From contig JBBBDQ010001123.1 in the NCBI GenBank assembly GCA_037127315.1, positions 643,501 to 707,500 on the forward strand: DNA of 64,000 nt, in the 5' to 3' direction. This DNA comes from Ascarosepion bandense (Eukaryota; Mollusca; Cephalopoda; Sepiida; Sepiidae). How positions within the stretch are numbered: position 1 is the first letter of the stretch; each line of letters begins with the position of its first letter. Position numbers and translations under genes: made by a program. Positions 21,371-33,372 of the stretch are shown in pieces. The notes below the pieces were generated by a model. The model searched no databases and had not been told where the DNA came from. It worked only from the letters and a program-made list of their open reading frames with translations.

Positions 21371-21680
21371 CAGTCAGTCAGTTAAGTGCTATACATGATA
21401 CACTTTTTTGAGCAATCATGTCTCTTTTGAGACATGCCTGACTAGGCAGAAGATTATCCCGCAGTAGGTCGCCATTGCTTTCTGTGGTTGACTGGTTGCC
21501 AGCCAAGGCTATAGAACCCAACCTGTTCTATTATTTAACCCATAACTGGAAGGAAGAGACAGATTAATACCTTTCTCAAGGGTATTTGCACGTAAGTGAA
21601 TGCAGTGAATTCAACTGGAATTCAAACTTGGCTCCCCAATTTCTCATTGCGAGCCGATATTCACTGCACCACAATGCACG
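21371..21680 (-). repeat. tRNA-headed SINE, full-length
   Basis: Complete from 'cagtcagtcagttaagtgct' to the head 'cactgcaccacaatgcacg'. The head-to-tail arrangement with the previous copy suggests insertion of one SINE into the head of the other. Confidence 0.85.
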
Positions 21681-21985
21681 TACCATCCTAAAATTGCTCA
21701 TTGCTGGTTGGTGTTGTCAACTGTCAATTACATTTCTGATACACTATTTCCATTGGGTTCTATCAACTGCTATATCTTTGTAATCAGCCTTGCAGATGGG
21801 AACTTTTCATTTGTATGAACAACCAGGCAAAATGTCAATAGTCTTTGTGGCAATTTTTTCAAGTCTTCATACAAATTTCTAACAATCACTTATCTGAAAA
21901 TTTATTAGTCATGTCAGGAATGGCATCTGCAGAACATGTTCTTGTCATTCAAGTTTTTTTCTAATGACAGAAACATTAAATGAAG

Positions 21986-22045
21986 AAGGTTTGGTTTGGT
22001 TTACGGCACATCAACCTCAATGGGTCATTTAATGCCGACGGAAAT
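21986..22045 (-). repeat. I-like LINE 3' end
   Basis: 'ggtttggtttggttt' followed by 'acggcacatcaacctc' and 'gggtcatttaatgccg' is, inverted, a 3' UTR end with a (CCAAA)n tail. The same tail closes the RNase H-bearing LINE at 23970-23990 on the plus strand. Confidence 0.55.
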
Positions 22046-22099
22046 TTTACTATAGATTTGTATGAATAGAATATACTTTCTTTGTAAATGGGTTTCGTT

Positions 22100-22215
22100 G
22101 ATTCTTGCTGGTAATAATTTTTGCCTTCACATATTTTTGTTGGTAACATTTTTCCTTCAAAAACGTTTTGCTGATAATATTTTTATTTGAAAAAAAGTTT
22201 TTTGGTAAATACTTT
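22100..22215. repeat. Diverged minisatellite, about 33-bp unit x 3-4
   Basis: Successive units read 'ttgctggtaataatttttgc', 'ttgttggtaacatttttcct', 'ttttgctgataatattttta' and 'ttttttggtaaatact', each followed by an A/T-rich spacer. Divergence is high, so it is an old array. Confidence 0.6.
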
Positions 22216-22229
22216 GATAGCATTTTGAC

Positions 22230-22505
22230 CTCAGTTTGGGGGTTAACTATTTACCCATAGCTGGGACCATAACAGGTACTATCACTCCGGGTCAGGGTGA
22301 ACCTGAGAACAACAGCAATTAATAGGTGGTTCCATGCACCTTGCTGCCGGATGTAGTTTACCGTCATATCCAGGACTGGTGAAGAAGGTAGAGATGGATT
22401 CATATTTTTCTCCAAAGTTTTAGCACATAAGTGAATGTAATGAATTTGACTGGAATTCAAACTCAGCTCTAAGATTCCTCAATCCAAACCACTATTAGTC
22501 CACAG
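22230..22505 (-). repeat. tRNA-headed SINE, variant with a different middle
   Basis: On the minus strand the head 'ggcactgtggactaatagtg' and B-box-like 'gagtttgaattcc' are followed by the common core ('cacttatgtgctaaaacttt', 'tatgaatccatctc'). A middle portion ('catccggcagcaaggtgcat') differs from the other copies. It is a subfamily or a recombinant. Confidence 0.6.
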
Positions 22506-23004
22506 TGCCTCCTCAAGCTTACTAATTAATCATAACACTGTGCTGAAGTTTCTATGTGACTTTCTAAGCATAGCTTAGATGTGACACAAGGTTGAAAGTG
22601 TGGAGCACCCAGTAAGGATTAAATTCATTACTCAGTCATAATTGATCTAGCAAGACCAGTTTACCACATCATAATGCCTCTAAAGAAAGAGGAAGGGGAC
22701 TTTACTTAAACAGACTGGTTTATTCTTAGAAATTTCAAGGGAATCATTTTTGCAGATTAGCATTATTTAGATCTTTCTTAGGCTGTGACATTTATCAGAA
22801 TAAAAGAATAAAAGAATAAAAGAATATTGATTTTTTTTTTTTATTGATTTAGAAGAGGGATCCTCTTCCTAATAATGATACAGTATAAAATCAATCCCTG
22901 AAAAAGAGTATCTAAATTCAGAAAACTAAATAAAACAAAAATGTATGTAAAAACTATGTAACCTCAACAAAAGCACCCCACACCCACACATCTTTAAGGA
23001 AGCA

Positions 23005-23990
23005 CTAAATAAAATTCTGAATAATTATCCCAACTATAACATAATATTTACAGATGGGTCTAAGTATAAGGACACAACAGGATGTGCAGTTGTTTATGAT
23101 AATCAAGTCATTCAAAAACATTTTCGTAAGGAAGCATCTATTTTTAGTGCTGAACCAAAAGCCATTGATTTGGCACTTAACATCATCTCCCAAAGCAAAA
23201 GGAAAAACTTCCTGATTTTTTCAGATTCTCTATCAGTACTGATAACTCTACAAAATAAAAAAATTAGAAAACCCACTGATCATAAAACTATTGTGCAAAT
23301 TAATTTCTTTCGTATCTGACAATGATGTTATCCTTTGTTGGATTCCAAGTCATGTGGGAATCCGAGGAAATAAGGTTGACACAGCCGCCAAAAATGCACA
23401 TAAAGAGCCCATTGACCAAACATATAAGATTCCATACACAGATTTAAAAGTAAAAATACAATCATATATCCAAAGTAAGTGGCAAATCCATTGGAACAAC
23501 TGCAATCCAAATAAATTGCTAACAATAAAACCCACTCTAGGTGAATGGATACAGGATTACAGGGAATCACGAAGGGAAGAAGTTATCCTTTCTTGACTCC
23601 GTATTTGACTTACTAAAATAACTCACCTATTCATACTGGAAAAAAAAGGAACTGCCATGATGCACAGCTTGTCATGCCCCTTACACTGTAAGAGACTTCA
23701 TGACGGACTGCACTGACTTTTCATCTATATGAAAAAAGTATTACAATACAAAAACAATGAAAAATCTATTTGAACACACCAAGATAGACCATTTAATGGC
23801 ATATTTAAAGAAAATAGGACTATACAATAAAATTTAATTAAAATAAAAATGTATACAGTCTAATGTGTACAACCACTCTAATGTGTGCAACAACTTCAAA
23901 ACAAATGTGATCCCAAAATACAAAAGCTGACCCTTAAATTACCATAATGGTTGATGGGTCATTAACCTCAAACCAAACCAAACCAAAAAT
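23005..23990 (+). pseudogene. I-like LINE relic: RNase H domain and 3' UTR
   Basis: From about 23047 the translation reads 'IFTDGSKYKDTTGCAVVYDN', 'SAEPKAIDLAL' and 'FLIFSDSLSVLITL', with the RNase H acidic residues D (TDGS), E (AEPKA) and D (SDS). After a frameshift near 23290, the frame at 23291-23596 gives 'CWIPSHVGIRGNKVDTAAKN', containing the H and final D. A post-domain segment and a 3' end 'ttgatgggtcattaacctc' with a (CCAAA)n tail follow. RNase H after the RT is typical of I, Nimb and related clades. RT and upstream parts are absent. Confidence 0.8.
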
Positions 23991-24727
23991 CAAATGCAGA
24001 TGTCAGTGTTGTATGCACAGTTTCAAATGTGACATTTGTAAGTCCAATAACACTGTAAAACGTCAGGAACCATTTTTACACTGTATCAAAAATATGGACA
24101 AGATCTAACTTCTAAATCAATAAAAAAAGTATAGTTATCTTTCAATTCTGAAAAAATGCTGTTGCTTGAGAAAATTCTAATCTTAAGACTTTTTCTTACT
24201 TTTTACAGGTGAACCAGTCAATTTAATTGACATCAAGAAGATCTTACACAACCATTTCTTACACACTTTCAACAGATCTTATCAGTTTTATTCGTTTTCA
24301 TGCAAAGAGTTAAATTTTTTTTTTCTATTGATCAAAGGGTGAAAACAAAATAACCACTATAAAAGATTTTCCTTAGGAGCAAATAAAATATAAATGTTTC
24401 CAGTTCACAAATCAAAGCACAAAATGAAAATCATTGGAATGAAAATGTCACAGTGAGTTTGCATATTTGTTTCACATGAGCAAAAAATGTAAAAAAATAA
24501 ATTTCTATTTGAAATTTCTGAATCTATTTGATCTAAATTATCACTAAAATATAATAAAACTCTTATCTATATAGACAGCAAATAATCTTGTAGATTTTTA
24601 TCTATAATCTAGATATAATTACATATTTTTCCTGATCTCGTTATGATTTTTGTACTATTTTTCTTTTACCACTTCTGTTCCTGTTTCTAAACTAAGTTGA
24701 TGAACCTCCTTCATTTTTACAGAACAG
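23991..24727. other. AT-rich sequence upstream of the first exon-like segment
   Basis: Low repeat content. An acceptor-like tract ('ctttttacag') lies near 24200-24215 and is followed by an open frame with 'EPVNLIDIKKILHNHFLHTF', but no donor site was found, so I do not call an exon. Confidence 0.35.
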
Positions 24728-24769
24728 GCACACCCCTTGAATTATTTGAGTGAAAATACTGCTGTAAAG
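24728..24769 (+). CDS. Candidate exon 1 (hypothetical, weak)
   Basis: A pyrimidine-rich tract and a double acceptor ('tttttacag' then 'aacag') precede an open 42-nt segment encoding 14 residues (AHPLNYLSENTAVK). It is followed at once by a donor-like 'gtaaaag'. With the second acceptor the segment is phase 0 at both ends. It could join in frame with 30826-30852 and 31567-31635. I recognise no protein family. Short exon-like segments arise by chance in AT-rich DNA. Confidence 0.2.
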
Positions 24770-25443
24770 GTAAAAGGTTTAGCTTGCCATTCAACCTATT
24801 TTTATCACACATTAATAAAGACATTAATTCTTTTTTTTTAATCATTTATCATTAGATTTAACAATCTATTAACAGCAATTGGGTATGTATTATGGAATGT
24901 ATTTTCTCTTCAAATTATCAGTGTCTATTTTTAAACAACTAAAAATTACTTCAATTTCTTACTAATTAATCAGCCAGAAGAAAAGATGATCACAAAAAAT
25001 TGCCAGCTTTTATTTTTATCTATTTTCATTCCTTTCATTCAAATTCATTCAAATGAATAAAATAGCATGTTTTTGATCTTCAGATTCATTTTTTCGTAGT
25101 TTCAAAAAACTTTAAGTACTGCACAATGCTTAAATTAAAAAGTAAATAACATTTAAAATTCGAAGTAACATTTCTTGTTCATTTTTATTTGCATTTATAT
25201 TTTTATTTCAAAATATAAAAAAAATGAGACTGCATCCTTTCCAAATAATCAGCTTTAAGTGCTTCTTTCTTTCTTTCATATCTTTTTATTGCTCTAGTCA
25301 TTTACTTTCTCTTTCTTTTTTTCATTCCCGGATTTCATCCTTCCTCTCAAGTAACATCGTTCTATTTGAAAAGACAATTATTTTAAGCATAAATTTTCAT
25401 TAAACATAAATTTATATTCAACTCTGGATACCTTAATTTACAA

Positions 25444-26782
25444 CAGGGGTTGGCAACCGGCGGACTTGAAGGAGACTACCACCACTTTTAAATTTGTTGT
25501 TTTTCATGTTTTTTTTTTTTACTTTTTTCAATGCAATCTTATCGATTACATCCTAAACTTTCCAAATGACAAATTTGGAAAGATTTCGATATTTAAACAA
25601 TTTTGGGAGGGGCTCAGTATTTTATACAACGTTATAGTAAATTGATCCTCCATTTTGGAACCAGTCACCAATACGACATTACCACCACCTGTAAATTGGT
25701 TGATTATCAATTTTTTTTACTTTTTTCAGTGCAATCTTATCGATTAAACCCTAAACTTTCCGACTGACAAAAAAAAATTGTAAAAATTTCAACATTTAAA
25801 CAATTTTAGGGAGTGGGGCTCAGTTTTTCATACAACCTTATAGTAAATTGATCCTGTGCAATTAACTTTTTTGCTTGCTACTGATTCCTTTGTGAAATTT
25901 TTAAATAAAGCTTTTTTTTTCTTTTTTTTTTTTTTTTGGGAGTTTCCAAGAAAGATGCCATCGTAAGAACTAAAGAAAACTTAAAAAAAAAAAAAATAAG
26001 AGCAACAACTTGTCTCAAAAATAACAAAACAAAGCGAACCCAATGCGAGTGGTTCCAAAATGGAGGATCAATTTACTATAACATTGTATGAGAAAGTGAG
26101 CTCCCTCCTAAAATTGTTTAAATATTGAAATTTTTTCAATTTTCTTTGATAATCAGAAACTTTATGTAATAATAAGACTGTGCTGTAAAAAAAAAAATGA
26201 AAAACAACAAATTTCAAGGTGGTGGCAGTCTCCTTCAGGTTCACCCGGCAACCTTTTGGAACGTGAGGGCCAAAAAGCTACGTAGAATCATGGAAAAGAG
26301 CCAAAAAGCTATGGCTCTAGTGTTATGGAGAAGAACCATGTTATTATGTGAATAAATTTTCTATATGTTTGAAGAAAGCAAGAATTCAATTTCAATATAA
26401 TTTAATATCTGACGGAATTTTGTTAAAAATATTACATCTTAAAAATAAATGTTTCATATAAATCAGTACTGAAAAAAAATCCATTAAAATCTGTTGAAAA
26501 CACTATTTTATATTCATTCAAAAGTGCCCGTTCACGAAAGCAATTTCACAGAAAAAATGAAAGTTAGGCTGTACGCTAATTTTGGTGATCCCTACAAATA
26601 AAAAATAAAAGTAAAACACATTCTCCAGGTAAAAAAAAAATAATCTTTTTTAATTTTGATGCAATATATTCAGACTATCAACTCTCACTTTAGTTTGGTT
26701 TACCTATATTTATATTGTGTCCAGAGTAAGGTAGCGGGCCGGACAAGATTCACTCGAGAGCCAGGAGGGTTGCCGACCGCTG
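25444..26782. mobile_element. Non-autonomous hAT element with 8-bp target duplication
   Basis: The left end reads 'caggggttggcaacc' and the right end 'gggttgccgaccgctg', the CAGnGG-type inverted ends of hAT elements. Flanks are ATTTACAA (25436-25443) and ATTTAAAA (26783-26790), matching at 7 of 8 bases. Just inside, after a nested insertion, the typical hAT continuation 'ttttggaacgtgagggccaa' appears at about 26254. No transposase frame is present; the rest is AT-rich. Without the nested element it would be about 550 bp. Confidence 0.82.
25459..26249. mobile_element. MITE nested in the hAT end
   Basis: The insert interrupts the hAT left end: 'ggcaacc' occurs on both sides, consistent with a target duplication. 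Inverted ends are 'cttgaaggagactaccacca' on the left and 'tggtggcagtctccttcagg' on the right. Inside, a block of about 190 bp is repeated in direct orientation (25480-25665 and 25675-25860), and a third copy is inverted (about 26050-26240). Blocks share 'tatagtaaattgatcct', 'tttaaacaattttaggga' and 'tgcaatcttatcgatta'. No coding sequence. Confidence 0.75.
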
Positions 26783-26790
26783 ATTTAAAA

Positions 26791-29700
26791 TATAGACTTA
26801 ACTGACAACTTTTAATTAACCCTTTCCTGTGAAGGGTTTATGATCCATATAATCTAATTGCTAAAATAATAAAACCTCCCTGGGAAGGATGCATAAATTA
26901 ATCAAATTTTTAAATAAAACAAAAATAACTTTTAGAAATCAATCTTTGTTTTATTTACTTAATTTTTCCTAAAAAAAAATAAACAAAATTGCAACATTTT
27001 AAAATTCCCTTTAACACTTTCACAAAACAAAAGTGCTTTAATTTAATTAATACTGAATTTTTAACAAAATATTAAACATTATATTAATTTTTTGATTGTT
27101 ATTTTCTAAAAGAAATCAAAAATTAACCCTTTACATTACAATTGATCACTTACACTTTTTCAGTGTCCATCACTTTAGTAATTATATATTTTTATATTTT
27201 TCCTTTCCATTTTTATCCTTTTTGTCCACAGTTTAAATTCTAAGATCTATAACAAAACGTCTGCCAATAACAATAACATTTTTTCCTAAAATAAATAATA
27301 ATTTATGAAATTGTCCTGCTGATTTTATGATTTTCTTTTTTCCTCTCTTATGAAACGACATCCATATTAATTATAATGAAAGATAACTTCTTCCTCAATA
27401 TTAGAATTTACCTCCCTTGAAATTACAAAATGTCTTCTTTAAATATCCATTTATATTTTTCTTTTATTTTTTATTTTTATTTTGTCTTTAGTCTTCACAC
27501 GTTAGATTAAAACCAAGTTGAATTCAATTTCTCAATAAATCTCTAAAAAATAATTTCCTTCGAAAAAAACTATTTGACTTTAGAAAATCATTTTTCGTTA
27601 AATATCTTTTTTATATCATTCTACATTTTTCTTCAATGAATGCCGCGCATGGAGAAAGTTCTTTATTGCAAGCTGCTTTTGCTGACGCCATCTATAGTCC
27701 AATCTCTGCCTTAATTTCATATTATAATCTATTGTTTCAAATTATGTATTTTGCCTGCCATGTTTTCTTTCATTTCATTTCTTTCTAGAATTTAGTCTAA
27801 TTTCAACATGAATAAGTTATGCTACAGTTTGTAATTTAAATTTATATACAATTCATTTGTTTTCTTTTTTTTTTTTGGTATTCGACTTAAGAATTCGTGT
27901 TGGTCATGAAAATATTCACAAAATGTTGTGTCAAAATGTGTTTTAGTCCTTTGAAACTTCTCTCAACAATATATCATGATGGCTTTACAATTGAAGATTT
28001 AGAAGAGATTTCTACAACTGCTTCAGGCTTTCCAGGTCTGCACTAGTGATGTTGGTCAAATATTTTCACTGTGGCCAGTTAATGTTTGTTAAATTGTATG
28101 ATTAGAAGGAATTTTTACACTGAGTGACAACCAACTATACATTAATTACAGATACAAAAGGCACAACTTCTTCAAATAGAAGAATAAAAATTTAAAAAAA
28201 CATGATTTATTCTTTTTATATATTCAAATAAAGTCATTGTCTGTGAAAATAAATTTAAATTATAGATACAAAATAACTTTGTAGTTTTGAGCTATAATAC
28301 ACTACATACAATTTAAACATTTTTTTAATAATTCAATGCAATGAATAAAACTTATTTTCTGTTTGAGTTCACTGCAATTAAAAGTAAACACAATTGGTAT
28401 CATTGGAGTTAAGTGGCTCGTTTGGTTGTTAAAATATTTTTCTTTGTCTGAGACAAAATGTTCTGCTTCTTTTATAGATCTTGACTGGCTCACAGATGCA
28501 AATTTTTGTTTTAGGCATGAAAACTTTGTATTGGCTGGAATATCTTTAATTTTTTTATTTATTTTCTATGAATGATCTGCTTGTCATGTCTCATTTTTTG
28601 TGTTTTTTTTTTTCACTTGTATTTCATCAATGGAAGCATCAGTTTCTAATTTTGCATTCTGTTTACTACAAAATGAAAGGAATATTACAGAACCCATCAT
28701 TTACATGCAATTATCTAGCTAGTTTGGCTCTAAGATCTCGCAACTGTAGTTTTTTTTGTTGGATTTTCTTCTCCAAGGTAAACGGTCAATTTTGTTGCAA
28801 GAGCCTACCACCTCAACAGCATGGTTGATCTGTGCAGACTGAAATTCTGCTCCTGATCATAACACAACAGATTGTTGATTATGTATTTATTGAGTTTTGT
28901 TTATATTTACATTTCATTTTATTAAAATTCTCCCCAAGTATTTATTATCCTTTTCTGATGTCTCCAGTCACACAGGAAATCAGGTGATATTTGCCATTAA
29001 TATACAAGAGAGGCAAACAGGTGACTACACAAAATAGTAGAAATATTAAACAAGGTGAACATAAATAAGTAATTTCTTTAAACACTATTAGGGTTTTTGT
29101 TTTCAGATTCTTTACCAGTTTAAATATCTACAGGAGTACGATGACAAAAAGGTTTTAACAAGAATTCTTTTTTCATTATTTGTTAAATGTTGCCTTAATT
29201 GCTTCAAGAGTTTATGAGAAGAATGATAATCAGATTTTATTTTTTTTTTATCTGTATAAGGTTTCAAGTTCTTCAGATTAATTAATATTTCCAAAAAGAG
29301 AAAAACAATTAAAACAAATATGAATAAATAATCTGCCTCTGATAGTCACCCAAAATTTATTCCACTGTAATTCAGGGATTTTCAGAATTTTTTCAAATGG
29401 AATTGAATTCTTTGACTATTAGAATTCTTGAGGCCAATGTAATTTACAAGACTGAATAATATAGTTTCAATAAGTTTCTAGTGTGCTAGGCAGATATGAA
29501 GAGCCATGATTTCCCATATCCTACAGAGATCTATAAATGATCATGTTTTGATGTTATTATAACATTTGCATATTTAGTAGTTTGCATTCTAGCTTTTGTC
29601 TGTTTTTTCAGCCAGAAACCTCACTATCGTCTTTTGTTGCCTTAGATCATTTTTCTCATAGCCTAAAGTTTCAATAAAACCAAATGGAAATATTTTTGGT

Positions 29701-30825
29701 GAAGTAGGTTTCTGTCAGCGTTAGCCTTTCTATTTAGAAAGGCTGAATGGGAAAAGTTTTCAGTTCTTTTATTCATAGCATTGTTAGTACATTGTCATAG
29801 TAGTTTCTCTGGATTTTTCTGGTTACATATCACCATTCAGTAGTATAGTAAATTCTATACAAAACCAAATTCAATTTAGTGAATTCTTTAACTTTTAATC
29901 CATTAACCAAATGAAAAGTGTCTCAGAGACTGTCTGAAGGTTTGTAAAATATGCTGCATTTGGAAAAGCTAGCAATTTGGCTCTGTGGTTGTTGGTTGCA
30001 ATGCATTTGTACCAGAAGGAGTGGAGTTTTCTCTTCTCATCCATTATTCAAGAAAAAAAAAACAATTGCTCACGACAACATTGGTGCAGTAATAGACTGA
30101 CCCAGTTCAAACAGTTGATAATAGTTCCATTAAAATTTCACTTATAAATGCAAAGAACATTTTTATCTAGCATATTCTATTTAGATAATGATGTTGAATA
30201 ATGTCGTGGATTTAGTTACAATTTTCTTTAATTTAAATTTTCATAATAAATTAATTTTTACTCAGCAGTATCTATCTTGTTTGAAAATCATTTTATTTTT
30301 TCTGTATTGACCCAAACGAGAAAGACACATACAAATGTCCTATGTGTAAGTTCATACATAACTAAACAATGTGAAATAGTTGACTGATTTTACATGCTTT
30401 AACAAACTGAAAAAACTCTGAATATTTCTCTAAAATTGTACAAAAACTAGCACTGAATTTTTGCATCAACTTAATAGTTTGATTTTTTTTTCTTTAATTA
30501 CAGCCTAAAACTGTACCTTGATACCTGTTATTCTTGGAAAAATGTCTTTGGCTAAGAAAAATCACTTTCATATATCGTTCTTGAAAAAAATTGATTTTAT
30601 GTGTTTTCAGGAAAATTACAGATACTTGTCCAATTTAAGGGCTAAACTTTTATATGAATATATGTAGAATATTCTTAACAGAACAGAAAAAATTTATTAA
30701 TTTCTAGGTTTAAACAAAATGAAATCAGCTGGAAAATGGATTTTTTTTTCCCTCTGTTCAAAATTCTGTAATACTTTTTCTCATCTTAAAATTGCTCCTG
30801 ATTTCTTTTCAATTTTACAGGACAG
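26791..30825. other. Four kilobases of AT-rich, repeat-poor DNA
   Basis: This is the longest stretch without recognisable transposon sequence. A few short frames (for example 28363-28575, 28568-28828, 29112-29294 on minus) have no motif or codon pattern I trust. If the flanking exon-like segments are real, this would be intron. Confidence 0.4.
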
Positions 30826-30852
30826 GATCCCATTATTTGTGAAAAGTCAAAG
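30826..30852 (+). CDS. Candidate microexon 2 (hypothetical, weak)
   Basis: A tract 'ttcttttcaattttacag' followed by 'gacag' precedes a 27-nt open segment (DPIICEKSK) that ends at a donor-like 'gtaaat'. As in the first candidate, two acceptors lie five bases apart and use of the second makes the exon phase 0 at both ends. The repeated arrangement is suggestive but the evidence is small. Confidence 0.18.
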
Positions 30853-31205
30853 GTAAATCAGTGATAAACAGCATGGTCTGATATAATTCTCAATTATTGA
30901 CCTATTTGTTAAATGAAAAATTCCCTTAATTTTACTTTTAACAATGACACTATTTTTAAAAACATCCCTCATTTTTTTAAAACCACAAACTAACCTCAAT
31001 TAATTAGATACAAAAAGAAAAACAAATAAAATAAAATTTTACTTTTTTACTGATATTCACATGAAAATAATTTATAAACATTGCAAAAATTATCACAATG
31101 AAGAGAACTTGTTCACCAATCACAATACAACTCCTAAAAAGTACTCACCTTAAAAATAAAATACTTGGAACAACTTTAATAGTAAAGGTTGAGATTAAGT
31201 AAGTG

Positions 31206-31206
31206 A

Positions 31207-31244
<38 letters not shown>

Positions 31245-31272
31245 ACATATATACACACACACACACACACAT
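31206..31272. repeat. (TA)n-(CA)n microsatellite
   Basis: TA dinucleotides at 31206-31240 pass through 'tgtgtacatatata' into CA dinucleotides. Frames on both strands are artefacts. Confidence 0.9.
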
Positions 31273-31566
31273 TATGTATATTTATTGATATATATATTTG
31301 TCCTACATCGATGACACAACATTTAGTTTCAGGCATTAATGCAGTCATCAGGTGTATTTTTCAAACTGATATTTTAATAGATTTGAATTTAAATTCATTC
31401 AGTGTTCATGGGAATTAAATCTTATAAAGTTAAGTTACTGATTTTATGTTCACCCTCATATGTATACTTATTAATTCATGTTTATATATAAACATGTTTC
31501 ATTGAATAAAATAAACTGATTATGTCTGTTTATTTTTATAATAATTCTTTCTATTTCTCTGATCAG

Positions 31567-31635
31567 CTTCTTGATGTTAAGCTGAAATTCATCAAGGAAG
31601 GCACCATAGTTACTGTTAATCATCCTCAGGGATAA
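31567..31635 (+). CDS. Candidate terminal exon 3 (hypothetical, weak)
   Basis: After 'ctttctatttctctgatcag', an open 69-nt segment encodes LLDVKLKFIKEGTIVTVNHP plus QG and ends at TAA (31633-31635). Base composition is less AT-biased than its surroundings and the codons look protein-like. It is phase-compatible with the 30826-30852 segment. The peptide is lysine- and valine-rich with no domain I recognise. Alternatively it is chance or an old retrocopy. Confidence 0.25.
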   Translation, partial: LLDVKLKFIKEGTIVTVNHPQG

Positions 31636-31805
31636 ATTGCTAAGAAAAACTTCATGTAATCATAATCATTGTGATGGTGACTTTTTTATTACAATTATTT
31701 TAAAATTAATCATTGGGAATATGATGTTTTGTAAACGAGAGTACCCAATGCAAGATGGGTAACCAGAGTTGGAAAATTACAACCTGGTGTTAAATGTTAG
31801 TAAAC

Positions 31806-32168
31806 TCAAATCCATTTTAAAACATGGCTACAATTCCCATTAAAAATTTTGTTCAGTATTGGTTGCTTGCTTTTGATATAAAAGGCCTCGAGAATTTGAA
31901 GTTTGTTTATTATTTTCGTGGTGCTATATATATATATATTTTCTAAGCATATATTGTTAAATATAAGAGACAATGAATATCTATTATGTTTAATCCTGAG
32001 CCGTTCTAAACATCGTATTTTGGCTTTAATTTCAGGTAGAAATTTTGGATAATTTTTTATTAAGTTGGTTCTAAGCTTTCGGCTCGAATGAGCCATCTTC
32101 ACAGAGGTTACAGGGATGTTAACATAAAAACATCCACTATCAAAGGTGATTTTATCTTGTGTTGACAT
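31806..32168 (-). pseudogene. Penelope-like element, GIY-YIG endonuclease C-terminal relic
   Basis: The minus-strand frame ends 'INKLQILEAFYIKSKQPILN' + 'KIFNGNC', matching the end of PLE endonucleases ('l.ilEAlyIk...PsLN'), where the EA..I..K..P.LN pattern is diagnostic. Upstream in the same frame lies sequence shared with other PLE ends in the window, and a (TA)n interruption at about 31924-31940 encodes the Tyr-Ile stretch. The GIY-YIG catalytic start is not visible. Truncated and fused. Confidence 0.55.
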
Positions 32169-32680
32169 AAAACTTTGCTAAGCAACGATAAGTTACCAAA
32201 TAGCAAATGCAGTTTGTAAATTTTTAATGCAGTTCTATGATGTCACACCGCATGAAAGCTCAAAATGTTAACAGAACCATATATTTAAATGCAATGTAAT
32301 GTGTTATAACCAGATTTAAATGTGATTTTATTAAGTGTGGGTTGTTTTGATTTAATGTAAATGGTCTCCAATATCTGAAGGTTCTTTTTACTGTGTGTAT
32401 GAGTGAGTATTATTGTATTGTTGACTAAAATCTTGTCAACACAAGATAAAATCATCTTTGATGGTGGATGTTTTTATGTTAACGTCCCTGTAACCTCTCT
32501 GAAGATGGCTCATGTGAGCTGAAAGCTTAGAACCAACATAATAAAAAAAATATCCAAATTTTGGGGAATTTTTGTCTTTATTTTCACCTGAAATTAAAAC
32601 TAAAATACAATGTTTAGAACGGCTCATGATTAAACATAGACATTCATTGTCTCTTATATTTAACAATATATGCTTATAAA
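31943..32680. repeat. Inverted pair of PLE 3' ends
   Basis: 31943-32167 and 32430-32680 are inverted copies. Shared phrases include 'taaatataagagacaatga', 'cgttctaaacat', 'agctttcggctcgaatgagc' (with 'gctcatgtgagctgaaagct' on the other arm) and 'gtcaacacaagataaaatc'. About 260 bp separate them. The arrangement recalls the inverted terminal structures known from Penelope-like elements. Arms are roughly 85-90 percent alike by eye. Confidence 0.7.
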
Positions 32681-32699
32681 ATTATATGCTGCCTCAATA

Positions 32700-32700
<1 letters not shown>

Positions 32701-32736
<36 letters not shown>
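32701..32736. repeat. (TA)n microsatellite
   Basis: TA run directly next to the outer end of the inverted PLE pair, ending in 'tgtgtgtg'. Confidence 0.9.
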
Positions 32737-32738
<2 letters not shown>

Positions 32739-33372
32739 GTGTGTGGAAAAGTTTTCAGTTGACCAGGAAGCATTTCTCATCAAAAGGTCTTATATTTTGT
32801 CATTTCGTCACAATAGACTATTTGTATGTGGATATAGGTATATTTGGTCTGAAGATGATAGTCACCATGCAATGTTGATATGTATGTCTATAATATCTAT
32901 ATCTAGATATACAGACATTGTGGACAGAGAAATCAACATTACACAATGACAGTTTAAATTTCATTAAGATTTTCAATCATGCAGTGTTGATTCCTATGTC
33001 CACACTGTTTTTATCTGTAAGAGCTCAATCTTTGTAGAGATTTGCATAATATGATAGGCTGTATAGTATAAAAGTCAGGATTTAGGATATTACTTTTTAT
33101 CTGTGCTTGAGCACCAACCTCCAGTGATGTTATACACTTACCTCAGACTGAAAATCAACCCAATATAGATACGATTGCATGTGATACATATAGATTTGGA
33201 TATGCATAGTTTTTATTAATTCAAATGTTATTACAGAGGGCACTTCTTATTTGAAATAGACGTTTAATTTTTATTTATTATGTCTGTCTGTCCGTCTGCA
33301 TATTTGAGAAATCTAAGTAAAGGAAATACATCAATGGTCATCAATATGAGGAACTACCATTTGATGAGGAAC

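Noticed and set aside
27611..27691. Minus-strand 26-codon frame starting MASAKAACNKEL with fairly balanced codons
   Set aside because: Very short, no splice donor in a useful phase, no upstream or downstream partner seen.
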